From Nitrosomonas sp. Nm33 (GTDB lineage Bacteria > Pseudomonadota > Gammaproteobacteria > Burkholderiales > Nitrosomonadaceae): 64,000 bases of DNA. How positions within the stretch are numbered: the first letter of the stretch is position 1; the number at the start of each line of letters is the position of its first letter. The notes under the pieces were generated by a model, which was not told where the DNA came from, did no database searches, and saw only the letters and a list, made by a program, of their open reading frames with translations. Made by a program: the position numbers and the translations under genes. The stretch is taken from positions 1-64,000 of the forward strand of contig NZ_FNPJ01000004.1 of assembly GCF_900107265.1 (NCBI RefSeq), given 5' to 3'. This document shows positions 23,401 to 31,962 of the stretch, in pieces.

Positions 23401-23778
23401 ATGAAAATAATTTCACCACGTAACCATGGCTATTTAGATTTCCTGACAGTCGTTATATTTTTACTGGCGCCCACCTTATTAGGTTTAAGCGAAATACCCG
23501 CAATGCTTGCATATGGGTTGGCTGCGGTTCATCTTGCTGTTACCTTGGTTTCCGGTTTTCCCTTTAGTGCCATCAAGCTAATTCCCTTTACTCTGCAAGG
23601 CTGGATTGAGCGTATAGTCGGACCAGTATTGGTCGCTATTCCCTTCATCCTGGGTTTTTCTGATGAGTCTCTCGCTCGAAATTTTTATATTGCCGTGGGA
23701 ATTATTATTATTGTGGTAGGATTACTGACAGACTATCGAGGAGAAAATCGCTCATATTTTGCGGGTAAAGAAGAGTAA
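23401..23778 (+). CDS. Small four-helix membrane protein (SPW-repeat-like)
   Basis: 125 residues with four hydrophobic helices (about 14-32, 34-55, 70-88, 92-113) and a KIISPRNHGYLDF start. The hydropathy and the HGYLD opening recall short SPW-repeat or DUF-type membrane proteins; I make no firm family claim. A good Shine-Dalgarno (AAAGGA) precedes the ATG. Its function is unknown. Confidence 0.6.
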   Translation: MKIISPRNHGYLDFLTVVIFLLAPTLLGLSEIPAMLAYGLAAVHLAVTLVSGFPFSAIKLIPFTLQGWIERIVGPVLVAIPFILGFSDESLARNFYIAVGIIIIVVGLLTDYRGENRSYFAGKEE

Positions 23779-23915
23779 TTTTCTAAAGAAAGCTATTAGC
23801 AGGATAAGAAATAAGCATAGGCACCACAGCCAGATAGAAATGCCTACGTAAAACGCAGAGAGCACCAGGATTCAAACCTCGAATGCTTTTTAAGCACATT
23901 TCTGGAGAAAGTGTT

Positions 23916-24290
23916 ATGCCTATGCAAGCCGTTACTTTGATACGGTTCTTACTGATTATTTGCGCAATGCTGTTTATTATTCCAATCAAACCAGCTGAAA
24001 GCGCCTCGCCATCTCTCTTTTACTCTGTTCTACCCTTGAACCATAGTAAAAAAGACTGCTTGAATCGAGCATACACAGCGGTTGCTGCTGCAGTAACAGG
24101 ACAAATCCTCGAGCGTGCGGATGATGTTGCGCTTGTTAACAATGACTATAACCTGGTCGTGCATTGCCGGCGAACTGCTGATAAAACGAGTTTTGTTACG
24201 ATTATTGTTAGCCACCAATCAAGTTTCCAGGAAGCTAAAGAACTGGTCTTGAATATCCAGCATGGAATGGAAACCGGATCAATCAAATGA
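23916..24290 (+). CDS. Hypothetical exported protein
   Basis: About 124 residues from the ATG at 23916, chosen because GGAGAAAG lies at the right distance; an earlier in-frame start at 23883 lacks a site. It has a signal peptide (IRFLLIICAMLFII, cleavage near ESAS), two Cys in the mature part (DCLNR, VHCRR) and a compact alpha/beta-like sequence. I do not recognise the family. Confidence 0.5.
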   Translation: MPMQAVTLIRFLLIICAMLFIIPIKPAESASPSLFYSVLPLNHSKKDCLNRAYTAVAAAVTGQILERADDVALVNNDYNLVVHCRRTADKTSFVTIIVSHQSSFQEAKELVLNIQHGMETGSIK

Positions 24291-24813
24291 ATCCGCTAAC
24301 TGGAGAATTCTTACCTAGCAGGCCATAGTGCTACGCCTTGTACAAAATTTACCCTACTATCGCTTTTAGATGAACTATAAAGTCTAAGTGCTTCTTACTC
24401 TTTCCAATCCTGTTTCAACTGCCTCTTTGTTATTCCCTAATATCGTCACACGAAAATCAAAAAGACTCATGTGAAATTTGCGGGGAACAATTTTAGTTTT
24501 ACCTTAACCCTTATCAATTCAAAAAGTTTCCTGCTCTTGTTTTTTTAAGCATTTTCCTGAGATCAAATTAAAGATTTTGCTTATATCAATTTCCTTTAAG
24601 GAAAAATAAAGTATGGGCCAGTTAAATGCAGTTTCGCCGGCTCAATAAGTTCAAAAAATACTCTGTTTTTTAACATTCAGATTAATGCTCCGTTAGGTGA
24701 GAAACCTCACAGCGATTGATTGCACTTAACACGGAAAATTTTTCCATAGTTGGGGTGCTTTGTGCACACAAAGGGAATATCAATCTTATCTGATTTTAAG
24801 AAAGACAGGGATT
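24291..24813. other. Long intergenic region upstream of the decaheme gene
   Basis: 523 AT-rich bases without a coding signal. Near the mtrA-like gene it contains a perfect 16-bp palindrome (24758-24773) and a small GGTGAGAAACCTCAC hairpin near 24696. This is the likely control region of the decaheme/porin operon. Confidence 0.5.
24758..24773. promoter_or_regulatory. 16-bp palindrome before decaheme gene
   Basis: CTTTGTGCACACAAAG is a perfect palindrome centred 48 bp upstream of the chosen ATG of the decaheme cytochrome. It could be a regulator site or an mRNA hairpin in the leader. Confidence 0.45.
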
Positions 24814-25764
24814 ATGTTAAATAATTTAGAGAAATTAATCTCCATGATGTTGCGGCTGCTGATATTGGTGTTCTTGCTAGGCTTTATGCAAAATGCAATG
24901 GCACAAGAAGATGATTCTGATGAAGAATGGCCAGACATCGTTCTCAGAGACGATGGAAAATGCACAAAATGCCATGATGAGAGCAGCGGCAATCCTGTGT
25001 TATTTATTGGCAAAACTAAACATGGGACTGTAGCTGATGGTCGTACCCCAACTTGTACTAGTTGTCATGGAGAAAGTGATGAGCATATGGATGGTGATCA
25101 AGCAATTCCACCGAAACCATCACGCACCTTCGGGAAGAATCCGAGAACTTCTATTCTGGATAGAAATCAGGTGTGTTTGAACTGCCATCAAGGAGGCAAG
25201 CGCATGCATTGGATCGGGAGCGCTCATGCGAATCGGGATACGGTGTGTACTGCTTGTCATGAGATCCATACCGTATTAGATAAAGTCCGCGACAAAAACA
25301 CTCAATCCAATGTATGTTTTACCTGTCATAAGGAGCAACGGGCCCAGATCAACCGTCCTTCACGCCATCCTATTCGCGAAGGGAAAGTGGTGTGCTCAGA
25401 TTGTCATAATCCGCACGGCTCAGCTGGTCCAAGCATGACAGTGCGCGACAGTGTCAATGAAACCTGTCTCACCTGCCACATGGAAAAACGCGGGCCATTT
25501 ATCTATAACCATCCACCCGTCCAGGAAAATTGCGCCATCTGCCATAACCCACACGGCACCACAGCGCCAAACTTGCTCAAAGTGCGTGCTCCTTTCCTTT
25601 GCCAGGAATGCCATGAACCCAATGCCCATCAGGGTTCCCTTGGAACTATCACCGGAGCTTACGCTAGAAATACGATAGCGAGAGGTTGCATGAATTGTCA
25701 TACCAACATTCATGGCAGCAATAACCCAGAGAATGTTCGTAATGACAGACTCTTTCAACGTTAA
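24814..25764 (+). CDS. Decaheme c-type cytochrome, MtrA/DmsE family
   Basis: 316 residues from the ATG at 24814; an earlier in-frame start at 24760 would put 18 charged residues before the signal peptide. A Sec signal ends at NAMAQ (about 29). Ten CXXCH haem sites follow in order (CTKCH, CTSCH, CLNCH, CTACH, CFTCH, CSDCH, CLTCH, CAICH, CQECH, CMNCH), matching MtrA/PioA/DmsE periplasmic decahemes that pass electrons through an outer-membrane porin. The mtrB-like porin gene follows. The last about 185 bp of the gene are included in a tandem duplication, but this copy is intact. Confidence 0.92.
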   Translation: MLNNLEKLISMMLRLLILVFLLGFMQNAMAQEDDSDEEWPDIVLRDDGKCTKCHDESSGNPVLFIGKTKHGTVADGRTPTCTSCHGESDEHMDGDQAIPPKPSRTFGKNPRTSILDRNQVCLNCHQGGKRMHWIGSAHANRDTVCTACHEIHTVLDKVRDKNTQSNVCFTCHKEQRAQINRPSRHPIREGKVVCSDCHNPHGSAGPSMTVRDSVNETCLTCHMEKRGPFIYNHPPVQENCAICHNPHGTTAPNLLKVRAPFLCQECHEPNAHQGSLGTITGAYARNTIARGCMNCHTNIHGSNNPENVRNDRLFQR

Positions 25765-25783
25765 GCAAACGGAGGGCAAGGCA

Positions 25784-26146
25784 ATGAAAACACACATTTT
25801 CTCTCAAGCTAAAATTGGCGCTGTCTTACTGATCATGGCAAACTCAGTTTTGGCAGAGCAAGATCATAGTATCCAACAGTTTACCAAGCCTCAAAGTACG
25901 GTTAATTTTGGCGCAGGCTATTTATTCAATGAAAATACCCGCTTTGGTCAATATAGCGGCCTACGTGACCAAGGGGCTTACGGTATTTTCAATGTCGATA
26001 TATCGAGAAGAAATGACGATACCGGCACCTGGTTTAAGGTAATAGGCCGTAACCTGGACTACCAGAATCGTGATATTCGGCTTGAGCATAGTCGGCAAGG
26101 TAATCAGGGTTACTTTTTTGAATTCAACCAGACACCGCAGTATTAA
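25784..26146 (+). pseudogene. Truncated mtrB-like 5' copy
   Basis: Codes for 120 residues starting MKTHIFSQAKIG with a signal peptide, closely matching the first part of the complete porin downstream. One extra base near 26138 relative to the full copy leads at once to TAA (26144-26146), and the duplication junction follows at 26161. It could at most make a short exported peptide, not a barrel. It keeps its GGAGGG ribosome-binding site and lies 19 bp after the decaheme gene. Confidence 0.85.
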
Positions 26147-26163
26147 GCCATTCACTGCCATAA

Positions 26164-26346
26164 GTGCGTTCTCCTTTCCTTTACCAGGAATGCCATGAAC
26201 CCATGGCCCATCGGGGTTCCCTTGGAACTACCATCGGAGCCTACGCTAGAAATACATTAGCGAGGGGTTGCATGAATTGTCATACCAACATTCATGGCAG
26301 CAATAATCCAGAGAATGTTCGTAATGACGGCCTCTTTCAACGTTAA
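26164..26346 (+). pseudogene. Duplicated 3' fragment of the decaheme gene
   Basis: About 60 codons equal to the C-terminus of the decaheme cytochrome. One haem site has decayed (CQECH to YQECH) while the last, CMNCH, is intact. There is no signal peptide, so no holocytochrome can be made. It is a by-product of the tandem duplication. Confidence 0.85.
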
Positions 26347-26365
26347 TCAAGCGGAGGGCAAGGCA

Positions 26366-28456
26366 ATGAAAACGCATATTCTTTCTCAAGCTAAAATTGG
26401 TGCTGTCTTACTGATCATGGCAAACTCAGTTTGGGCAGAGCAAGATTATAGTATCCAGGAGTTAACCAAGCCTCAAAGTACGATTAATTTTGGCGCAGGC
26501 TTTTTATTCAATGATAATGCCCGCTTTGGTCAATATAGCGGCCTACGTGACGAAGGTTTTTACGGAATTTTCAATGTCAATGTATTGAGAAGAAATGACG
26601 ATACCGGCACCTGGCTTAGGATAATGGGCCGTAACCTGGGCTACCAGAATCGTGATATCCGGCTTGAGCATAGTCGGCAAGGTAATTGGGGTTACTTTTT
26701 TGAATTCAACCAGACACCGCGATTTGAGCCATTCACTGCCATTACTGCAGTTAAAGGAATCGGTAGTTCTCACCTTCAAGTTCCCACTACTCCTACTACC
26801 GGAGACCCCTTGCGGCTCAAAACTGAACGAGAGATTATCAGCTTGGGTGCTCATAAATTTCTTCCGGGTAATTTTGAATTGCAGCTTCATTTCAGGAATG
26901 AAGAAAAAGATGGTGCACGCATATTCGGACGGGGCAATCGGCTAGGTCCACCTGGACCTACTGCAGTGGGTGGCTATGAATTCATTCCTGAGCCTATTAA
27001 TTTCACTACGCGTATATTTGGAGCAACACTCAATTATAACGGTAAAGATCTTCAGCTATCGGGAGGATACTATGGAACACTTTTTGAAAATAAAAACACG
27101 GCTTTGACCACTACTGGCGGCAGCAGTGTGGGCGGAATTTTTGCTCCCAGCTTGTTTACTCCTATCGCACTACCACCCGATAATCAAGCACACCAGGCGT
27201 TCTTGTCTGGAGGATACAGCTTCAACCCATACACCCGGGGTACATTCAAAGCTGCCTATACTATAGCAAGTCAAACAGATGGTTTCTTTCCGACCCAGCT
27301 TACAGCTCCTGGCACTCCCAGTAATCTGCATGGGAAGGTTGACACATCATTAGTGCAAGCAGCCGTCACTTCTCGACCGTTATCCAAGCTTACCTTACTT
27401 GCGAATTTCCGCTATGAAGATCGTGATGATAAAACTCCTGTTTTTCTTTACAACCCGAATGCATTTAATGTTGATTTAAATGGAAATCGTTGGAATGGAT
27501 TTAATACCCCACGTTCTTTCACGACTTTTACCAATAAATTTGAGGCGAGCTACGCATTGCCTATGAATTTGCGCCTGATTGGTGGTATTGATTATGAGCA
27601 CTGGGATCGGACTGGGACGCCTCAAACAACGAGCCATCGAAATCATACCGACGAATTATCTGGTCGCGTTGAATTGAGACGCTCATTGGCAGAAGCTTTG
27701 ACAGGAACCATCTCATATATACACAGCGATCGCTCTGGTTCACATTTTTTAACCAATGTCAAAGCAACGGGTGATCCATTCTTTAACCTGATCGCTCCGA
27801 TTAATCTCGCTGATCGCAATCGGGACAAAGTGCGGTTATTGCTTAATTGGGAACCTCTTGAGCCTCTATCCGTGCAAGTCGCAGTAGACCAGTCATGGGA
27901 CAACTTTGATGGAGACCGCAACAACTCAGGCTTAGGTATTCATAAAGGTATTGCACGAAACTACTCACTAGATGCTGTTTACACATTTTCTGAAGATTTG
28001 CAAGCAAATGCATGGTTCTCAAGAAACGAAACACAAATCGATCAAGCATCCAGAACACCAGAACCGCGCGTGCCCTGGTCTGTTAAGCTGGAAAATTTAG
28101 GTACTTCATTTGGCGTTGGAATGAATGGCAGACCTCATGAGAAACTCGAAATAGGCACCAACCTTACTTACTCTGATATTACTGACAAGTTTAAACAATC
28201 AATCACTGAGGTTGCTTGCTGCCCTGGTAATACGCCTGTACCCGATATTAATTTCAAACAAGGTAGATGGAATTTATTTGCAAGATATGCATTACAAAAA
28301 AATCTTGGCCTTCGTTTGGATTATATTCTTGATTATTTTAAAACCAACGAGTGGACCTGGAACAGATGGACTTATACCGATGGAACACAATTAACACAAG
28401 ACACAAACCAGTTGGTCAATTTCCTGGGTCTTTCTGCTTATTACAGCTGGCAATAA
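26366..28456 (+). CDS. MtrB/PioB-family outer-membrane beta-barrel
   Basis: 696 residues from the ATG at 26366 (Shine-Dalgarno GGAGGG; an upstream in-frame ATG at 26294 lies inside the mtrA fragment). The signal peptide ends at WAEQ (about 24). The rest is alternating beta-strands with Gly and aromatic residues and a C-terminal strand ending in LSAYYSWQ, as expected for the porin that sheaths a decaheme cytochrome. It would conduct electrons between periplasm and exterior together with the MtrA-like protein. The N-terminal CXXC of Shewanella MtrB is not seen; a CCPG pair occurs late in the chain. No MtrC/OmcA-like outer cytochrome is nearby. Confidence 0.85.
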   Translation: MKTHILSQAKIGAVLLIMANSVWAEQDYSIQELTKPQSTINFGAGFLFNDNARFGQYSGLRDEGFYGIFNVNVLRRNDDTGTWLRIMGRNLGYQNRDIRLEHSRQGNWGYFFEFNQTPRFEPFTAITAVKGIGSSHLQVPTTPTTGDPLRLKTEREIISLGAHKFLPGNFELQLHFRNEEKDGARIFGRGNRLGPPGPTAVGGYEFIPEPINFTTRIFGATLNYNGKDLQLSGGYYGTLFENKNTALTTTGGSSVGGIFAPSLFTPIALPPDNQAHQAFLSGGYSFNPYTRGTFKAAYTIASQTDGFFPTQLTAPGTPSNLHGKVDTSLVQAAVTSRPLSKLTLLANFRYEDRDDKTPVFLYNPNAFNVDLNGNRWNGFNTPRSFTTFTNKFEASYALPMNLRLIGGIDYEHWDRTGTPQTTSHRNHTDELSGRVELRRSLAEALTGTISYIHSDRSGSHFLTNVKATGDPFFNLIAPINLADRNRDKVRLLLNWEPLEPLSVQVAVDQSWDNFDGDRNNSGLGIHKGIARNYSLDAVYTFSEDLQANAWFSRNETQIDQASRTPEPRVPWSVKLENLGTSFGVGMNGRPHEKLEIGTNLTYSDITDKFKQSITEVACCPGNTPVPDINFKQGRWNLFARYALQKNLGLRLDYILDYFKTNEWTWNRWTYTDGTQLTQDTNQLVNFLGLSAYYSWQ

Positions 28457-28500
28457 CTGAGTGCAGCAGTGATTTTATTGGAATGGACGCATATGATCTC

Positions 28501-28527
28501 GAAAGGCATTCAAGTAAAATGCCTTTC
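28501..28527 (+). terminator. Hairpin after mtrB-like gene
   Basis: AAAGGCATT (28502-28510) pairs with AATGCCTTT (28518-28526), 45 bp past the porin stop. There is no clear T-run, so a terminator or mRNA-end hairpin is inferred. Confidence 0.5.
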
Positions 28528-28611
28528 CATAATCCCGTATCTTGCTAGCATGCGAAGAAAATCGGTCTAGTTAATGATCTTGCTGATTAAAAAATTCTCA
28601 AGATAACGGAG

Positions 28612-29487
28612 TTAGGGTCCAACACTTTGTTCAGGCTTTACCGTCTTCATCGCTGTTAGATAAGCAATAATTTTTTCTATCACCTTCTCCCGTGCTGGAA
28701 TCTCAGCTGTCAGCGTCGGCATGGTCGTGTTATAGCGAATACTGGATGGATCATCAATCCAGCGTTTCAGATATTCTGGCTTGATATACTCGGTCACACT
28801 AAGCGGATAATTCAATTCTGGCGCCTTGCCGCCACCTTGACCATTAATGGTATGACATGCAATACAGTGCTTGCGAAAATGCAGGAACCCCTGCTGCACT
28901 TCCTGAGATGCATTGACCGGTGGAAAAAGAGCCGGGAAACGAGCTGCAAAAGAGGTCAGCTCAATCCCTTTTATCTGGTAAGGCATGTCTGCTGCCCCTT
29001 CTTCGAGTAATTCAGATGTATTCAGATTATCCCATACCAGGTAGAGCGGTTCTAATCTGACCATTTCGTTATTCTGCAGGACGTTATTCAACATGAACGG
29101 AGTATCGTCTGCACTAGCAAAAGCAAAATAGGCATCGTAAGCAAGGAACTTTGCTACGGGAATGCTTGGCTGGTAACCATCTACGCAGAGAAAAACGATC
29201 TCTTCCGCCTCCCTCCAGTTTTTGCCAAAGACCTGATCCAACAGCAATCGTGCAGGGTAAACCTGATAAATGCGCATTTTTTTCTCATGCACCTCAAAAA
29301 TCTTGAGGAAACTAGCTGATGCAAGCTTATCAAGTTCATGCAGATTCAGCATTCGCACGATCTCGCCCTTGTTTTTAAATTCAATAACCGTATTTACTCC
29401 ACTGTCTTGAGCAAATACCAGCTTGGTTAAACTGGCAAGCATGCAGAGAGCAGCAATCACGAATCCGCCATACCAAAGATTTTTCAT
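28612..29487 (-). CDS. Exported monoheme cytochrome c with N-terminal accessory domain
   Basis: 291 residues. The signal peptide ends near VFAQD (27). Residues 30-170 form a domain reminiscent of molybdopterin-oxidoreductase-like folds without cofactor residues that I can name (VYPARLLLDQVFG, VFLCVDGYQPSIPVAKF). A class-I cytochrome c domain follows with CIACH at 208-212 and a probable axial Met256 in TTMPTL. It converges on the decaheme/porin operon, so it may be a periplasmic electron partner; that link is positional only. Confidence 0.8.
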   Translation of the reverse strand: MKNLWYGGFVIAALCMLASLTKLVFAQDSGVNTVIEFKNKGEIVRMLNLHELDKLASASFLKIFEVHEKKMRIYQVYPARLLLDQVFGKNWREAEEIVFLCVDGYQPSIPVAKFLAYDAYFAFASADDTPFMLNNVLQNNEMVRLEPLYLVWDNLNTSELLEEGAADMPYQIKGIELTSFAARFPALFPPVNASQEVQQGFLHFRKHCIACHTINGQGGGKAPELNYPLSVTEYIKPEYLKRWIDDPSSIRYNTTMPTLTAEIPAREKVIEKIIAYLTAMKTVKPEQSVGP

Positions 29488-29651
29488 TCTTGTTCAACCC
29501 TTATAGCTTCCACTATGCCAATCATCATTTCATTCTTCTTCCAGATGAGACCAAAGTACGGTGTACCTCGGTACGATAGGCATAGAACAAATAATTAGCC
29601 ACAATGCCTTCCATTGTCATTGTATAACCGCAACAAAGGAGTATTTCACTT

Positions 29652-30143
29652 ATGGCGCCTCTAGAAACCCTGTTTAAATCCTTTCCACTAACCCTGGTTT
29701 TAGCATTTGCCAGTGCTAGTACGCAGGCAATTCCGCTCACCCCAAGTGTAACAGTTGGCAACACACTGCAGAGCGATGTCTCTTCAAGAGAAGGTATCGA
29801 ATTGGATCTTATCACTGGGAATGGTGATATTTTAATCCCAACAGCTAATCCGACTGTATTTGCCAATTTAGAAGCAGGAAATAATAATGATTTGTTTACT
29901 TTCCTCAATAATTCCAGCTCGAAGGGATTGAGCGCAATTTATTATCCAAACCTGCCAAGTGCGAATGTTAGCACTTCCTCTCATCACGCCTCCTTTGATG
30001 ACCACCTCACCCCAAACCCGAGTGACGCAGTAGTCGAGAAGTCGCCCCCAGCAGCGCCTAGTCCTGAGCCTTGCGCGCTCGCTCTTGTTGGTATCGGCTT
30101 GCTCGGTTTCCTTGGAATGAGACGACGGCAAGATTATTATTGA
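29652..30143 (+). CDS. PEP-CTERM sorting-domain protein
   Basis: 163 residues. The signal peptide ends near TQA (26) and a Ser/Asn-rich mature part of unknown fold follows. The C-terminus has the full PEP-CTERM signal: PEP at 138-140, a hydrophobic helix ALALVGIGLLGFLGM, then RRRQ. Such proteins are processed by exosortase and sent to the surface or exopolysaccharide. AAAGGAG lies upstream of the ATG. No exosortase gene is in the window. Confidence 0.85.
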   Translation: MAPLETLFKSFPLTLVLAFASASTQAIPLTPSVTVGNTLQSDVSSREGIELDLITGNGDILIPTANPTVFANLEAGNNNDLFTFLNNSSSKGLSAIYYPNLPSANVSTSSHHASFDDHLTPNPSDAVVEKSPPAAPSPEPCALALVGIGLLGFLGMRRRQDYY

Positions 30144-30527
30144 TCCAGCAAATGAAATCTTTAAGCGCTCAATGCATTGCGAGTCAGTAATTTTTTGTAC
30201 ATGCTCATATGCTCGCCGGCGGTTGCTATTGAAATTATGCTGGCTGAAAAAAACATAAACAATCGCCGCTTTTCCATATTCTCCATGGGATTACAATTTA
30301 TTTCGACAAACATGTCGAAATAGGTATCTGTAAACGCTTAAAAAAGGTGGTCGGGTGATAAAAACTGCTAGCTGGACAAAATTTGATATAAACCGAACGA
30401 GGATGCCGTCGATTGACTTCATTCCAATGAGTCAAGCGCGATGAATGAAAAGGCGCTACCTTCACCTGCTAAAAAGAAAAGCTGTTTCTTCTCTCTTAGC
30501 AAATTTTGTTCATCAGCCTACTTAATG
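30144..30527. other. Intergenic region with inverted repeat
   Basis: 384 bp without a coding signal. It contains a perfect stem TATTTCGACA (30299-30308), loop AACA, TGTCGAAATA (30313-30322). Confidence 0.5.
30299..30322. repeat. 10-bp-stem inverted repeat
   Basis: TATTTCGACA and its exact complement are separated by 4 nt, in the gap after the PEP-CTERM gene. The short loop fits an RNA hairpin or a dimeric operator. No T-run. Confidence 0.5.
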
Positions 30528-30746
30528 CTATAAACTTAAATCAAACTCCTCAATATCCGCTTTTATCTTGCGTGCTAACGCTTCCAGCTGATCAGCCACC
30601 TCTTCCCTATCACGCGAAAGCGCATCTTTGATCAGCACGGTAAGTCTGTCGAAATCAGAAGGCGATAAGCTACTCAACGCCTCGGCAGAAAGCCCCTGCT
30701 TAAAATGAGCTACCACTTGGTTTGCAGTTCTTTGAATACCATTCAT
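30528..30746 (-). CDS. Small hypothetical protein
   Basis: 72 residues from the ATG at 30746, chosen because GGAGGTG is at normal spacing; the first in-frame ATG (30752) is too close to that site. It is acidic, all-helical in appearance (EEVADQLEALARKIKADIEEF), with no signal peptide or Cys. I do not recognise the family. Confidence 0.55.
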   Translation of the reverse strand: MNGIQRTANQVVAHFKQGLSAEALSSLSPSDFDRLTVLIKDALSRDREEVADQLEALARKIKADIEEFDLSL

Positions 30747-30752
30747 ATGCAT

Positions 30753-31128
30753 TCACCTCCAACAAAATATGTATATGTTATGGAGATCTTCCTTTATTCA
30801 ATTCTACAGCTATCTTACAGAGTGTGAATCGCTACCTGACAATTAACACCAGTGATTTATAAAAACCCTATCCACGCAACAATAACGTTAGTAGCCAGCT
30901 GCGGTCGCTTGTTCCATCCAGTCGAATAAGTTACCCAGAGAAATGATCTGGTTATCGGACGCAGGTTCCATAAGCGTTATTTATGCCTATTGTCGTGCCG
31001 GACGTGATACTCGCTATCACTTGGTAGTCGCACGGCAAATCTGGTATCTCGATAATCGAAGTCAGCCGATCTAAATGGTCTATGTGATAAAGCCTAGGTT
31101 GGGCGATTGCAGGCATATACAGATTTTC
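30753..31128. other. Intergenic region after the Kiwa/type I operon
   Basis: 376 bp. The minus strand has a short open frame of about 27 codons (start near 30968, MEPASDNQIISLGNLFDW) that may be a remnant or chance. No terminator with a T-run is seen after kwaB. Confidence 0.35.
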
Positions 31129-31959
31129 CTAATCTAAAGTTTGAACTGAGTTTGCCAAACGTTTTTCTTTTCCAATAGGTGTTGTATAAAAGCGTTGTTC
31201 GATACCGTAAAGCAAATACTTCAGTTCTTCGTCAGATGTAATCTCAAATTTTTTATTCTCCGCATCAAACTTCAATTTCTCCTCACAATAGCTGTGGATA
31301 TAAGACAGCATCTGATCCCGATCTTCAGTTGGCATTGAAGCTAGTGTACTCATGGCTAACGCCACTCGCTTGCGATTCGGCTTGGATACTTTTTCAACAC
31401 CATAGTCGCCTGATAATTCAATAAATGATTCATCAAGAAACGTCTCCACTTCCTCCTTTGTCGCCTCCTTGTATAGCTCGTCTATTCCTTTAAAAATGCT
31501 GGATATGGTCGCCAGATTTCGGAACACTAGCGTATCGGAGTCCTCTTGGTAAATCGCGTCAGGCATTGCATTGACCACTAATCGCCTGCCACTATTTTCC
31601 ATTTTAGCTACCTCACCAAATACAATCATCTTTCTAGTTACAAACAGCGATGGGGTGATTTTCTGGAAATAGTAGCAATTTCCCTGAATGGCGCACAGAT
31701 AAGCGATTTGGGAGAATTTATCTTTGGGGAGATCATCATATTCTGAAGATACAAAATCCTTTTTTAGCAGATCCATGCAATATGGCTGCTGGCTGAACTG
31801 TTCAATCTTGAACCAGGAATCTTCATCTAGGTTATGGTCTGGATTGTATTCAACAAAATCCAGTCCTTGTAAGGAAACGTCAAAGAGTGTCTGATCTGAG
31901 AGTAACTTGAAGAATTTCTTTTTGCCATTTCCTTTAATCTTAGCAAGCACCTGATCCAT
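31129..31959 (-). CDS. kwaB: Kiwa anti-phage protein KwaB (DUF4868)
   Basis: 276 residues, no signal peptide or membrane segment. Overall composition, length and segments such as YLCAIQGNCYYFQKITPS, LVVNAMPDAIY and the C-terminal KYLLYGIEQRFYTTPIGKEKRLANS fit DUF4868, the cytosolic effector of the Kiwa defence system. From published work on the family, it binds DNA and interferes with phage DNA functions once KwaA senses membrane perturbation. The gene starts 3 bp after the kwaA stop, its Shine-Dalgarno being in the last kwaA codons. It is the last gene of the operon hsdR-hsdM-hsdS-kwaA-kwaB. Base composition is more AT-rich than hsdR/hsdM. A profile search would settle the family. Confidence 0.75.
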   Translation of the reverse strand: MDQVLAKIKGNGKKKFFKLLSDQTLFDVSLQGLDFVEYNPDHNLDEDSWFKIEQFSQQPYCMDLLKKDFVSSEYDDLPKDKFSQIAYLCAIQGNCYYFQKITPSLFVTRKMIVFGEVAKMENSGRRLVVNAMPDAIYQEDSDTLVFRNLATISSIFKGIDELYKEATKEEVETFLDESFIELSGDYGVEKVSKPNRKRVALAMSTLASMPTEDRDQMLSYIHSYCEEKLKFDAENKKFEITSDEELKYLLYGIEQRFYTTPIGKEKRLANSVQTLD

Positions 31960-31962
31960 GCA

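Larger units (their letters stand above)
25580..26742 (+). repeat. 582-bp tandem duplication across the mtrA/mtrB junction
   Basis: Copy 1 (25580-26161) and copy 2 (26162-26742) each hold the 3' end of the decaheme gene, the ribosome-binding site and the first about 125 codons of the mtrB-like gene. Both begin with AAGTGCG and are about 90% alike by eye. The result is the order mtrA, 5' mtrB fragment, 3' mtrA fragment, complete mtrB. Confidence 0.9.

Noticed and set aside
26294-26365. Upstream start of the complete mtrB-like gene
   Set aside because: The extra residues are the decaheme fragment in another frame; the ATG at 26366 has the ribosome-binding site and signal peptide.
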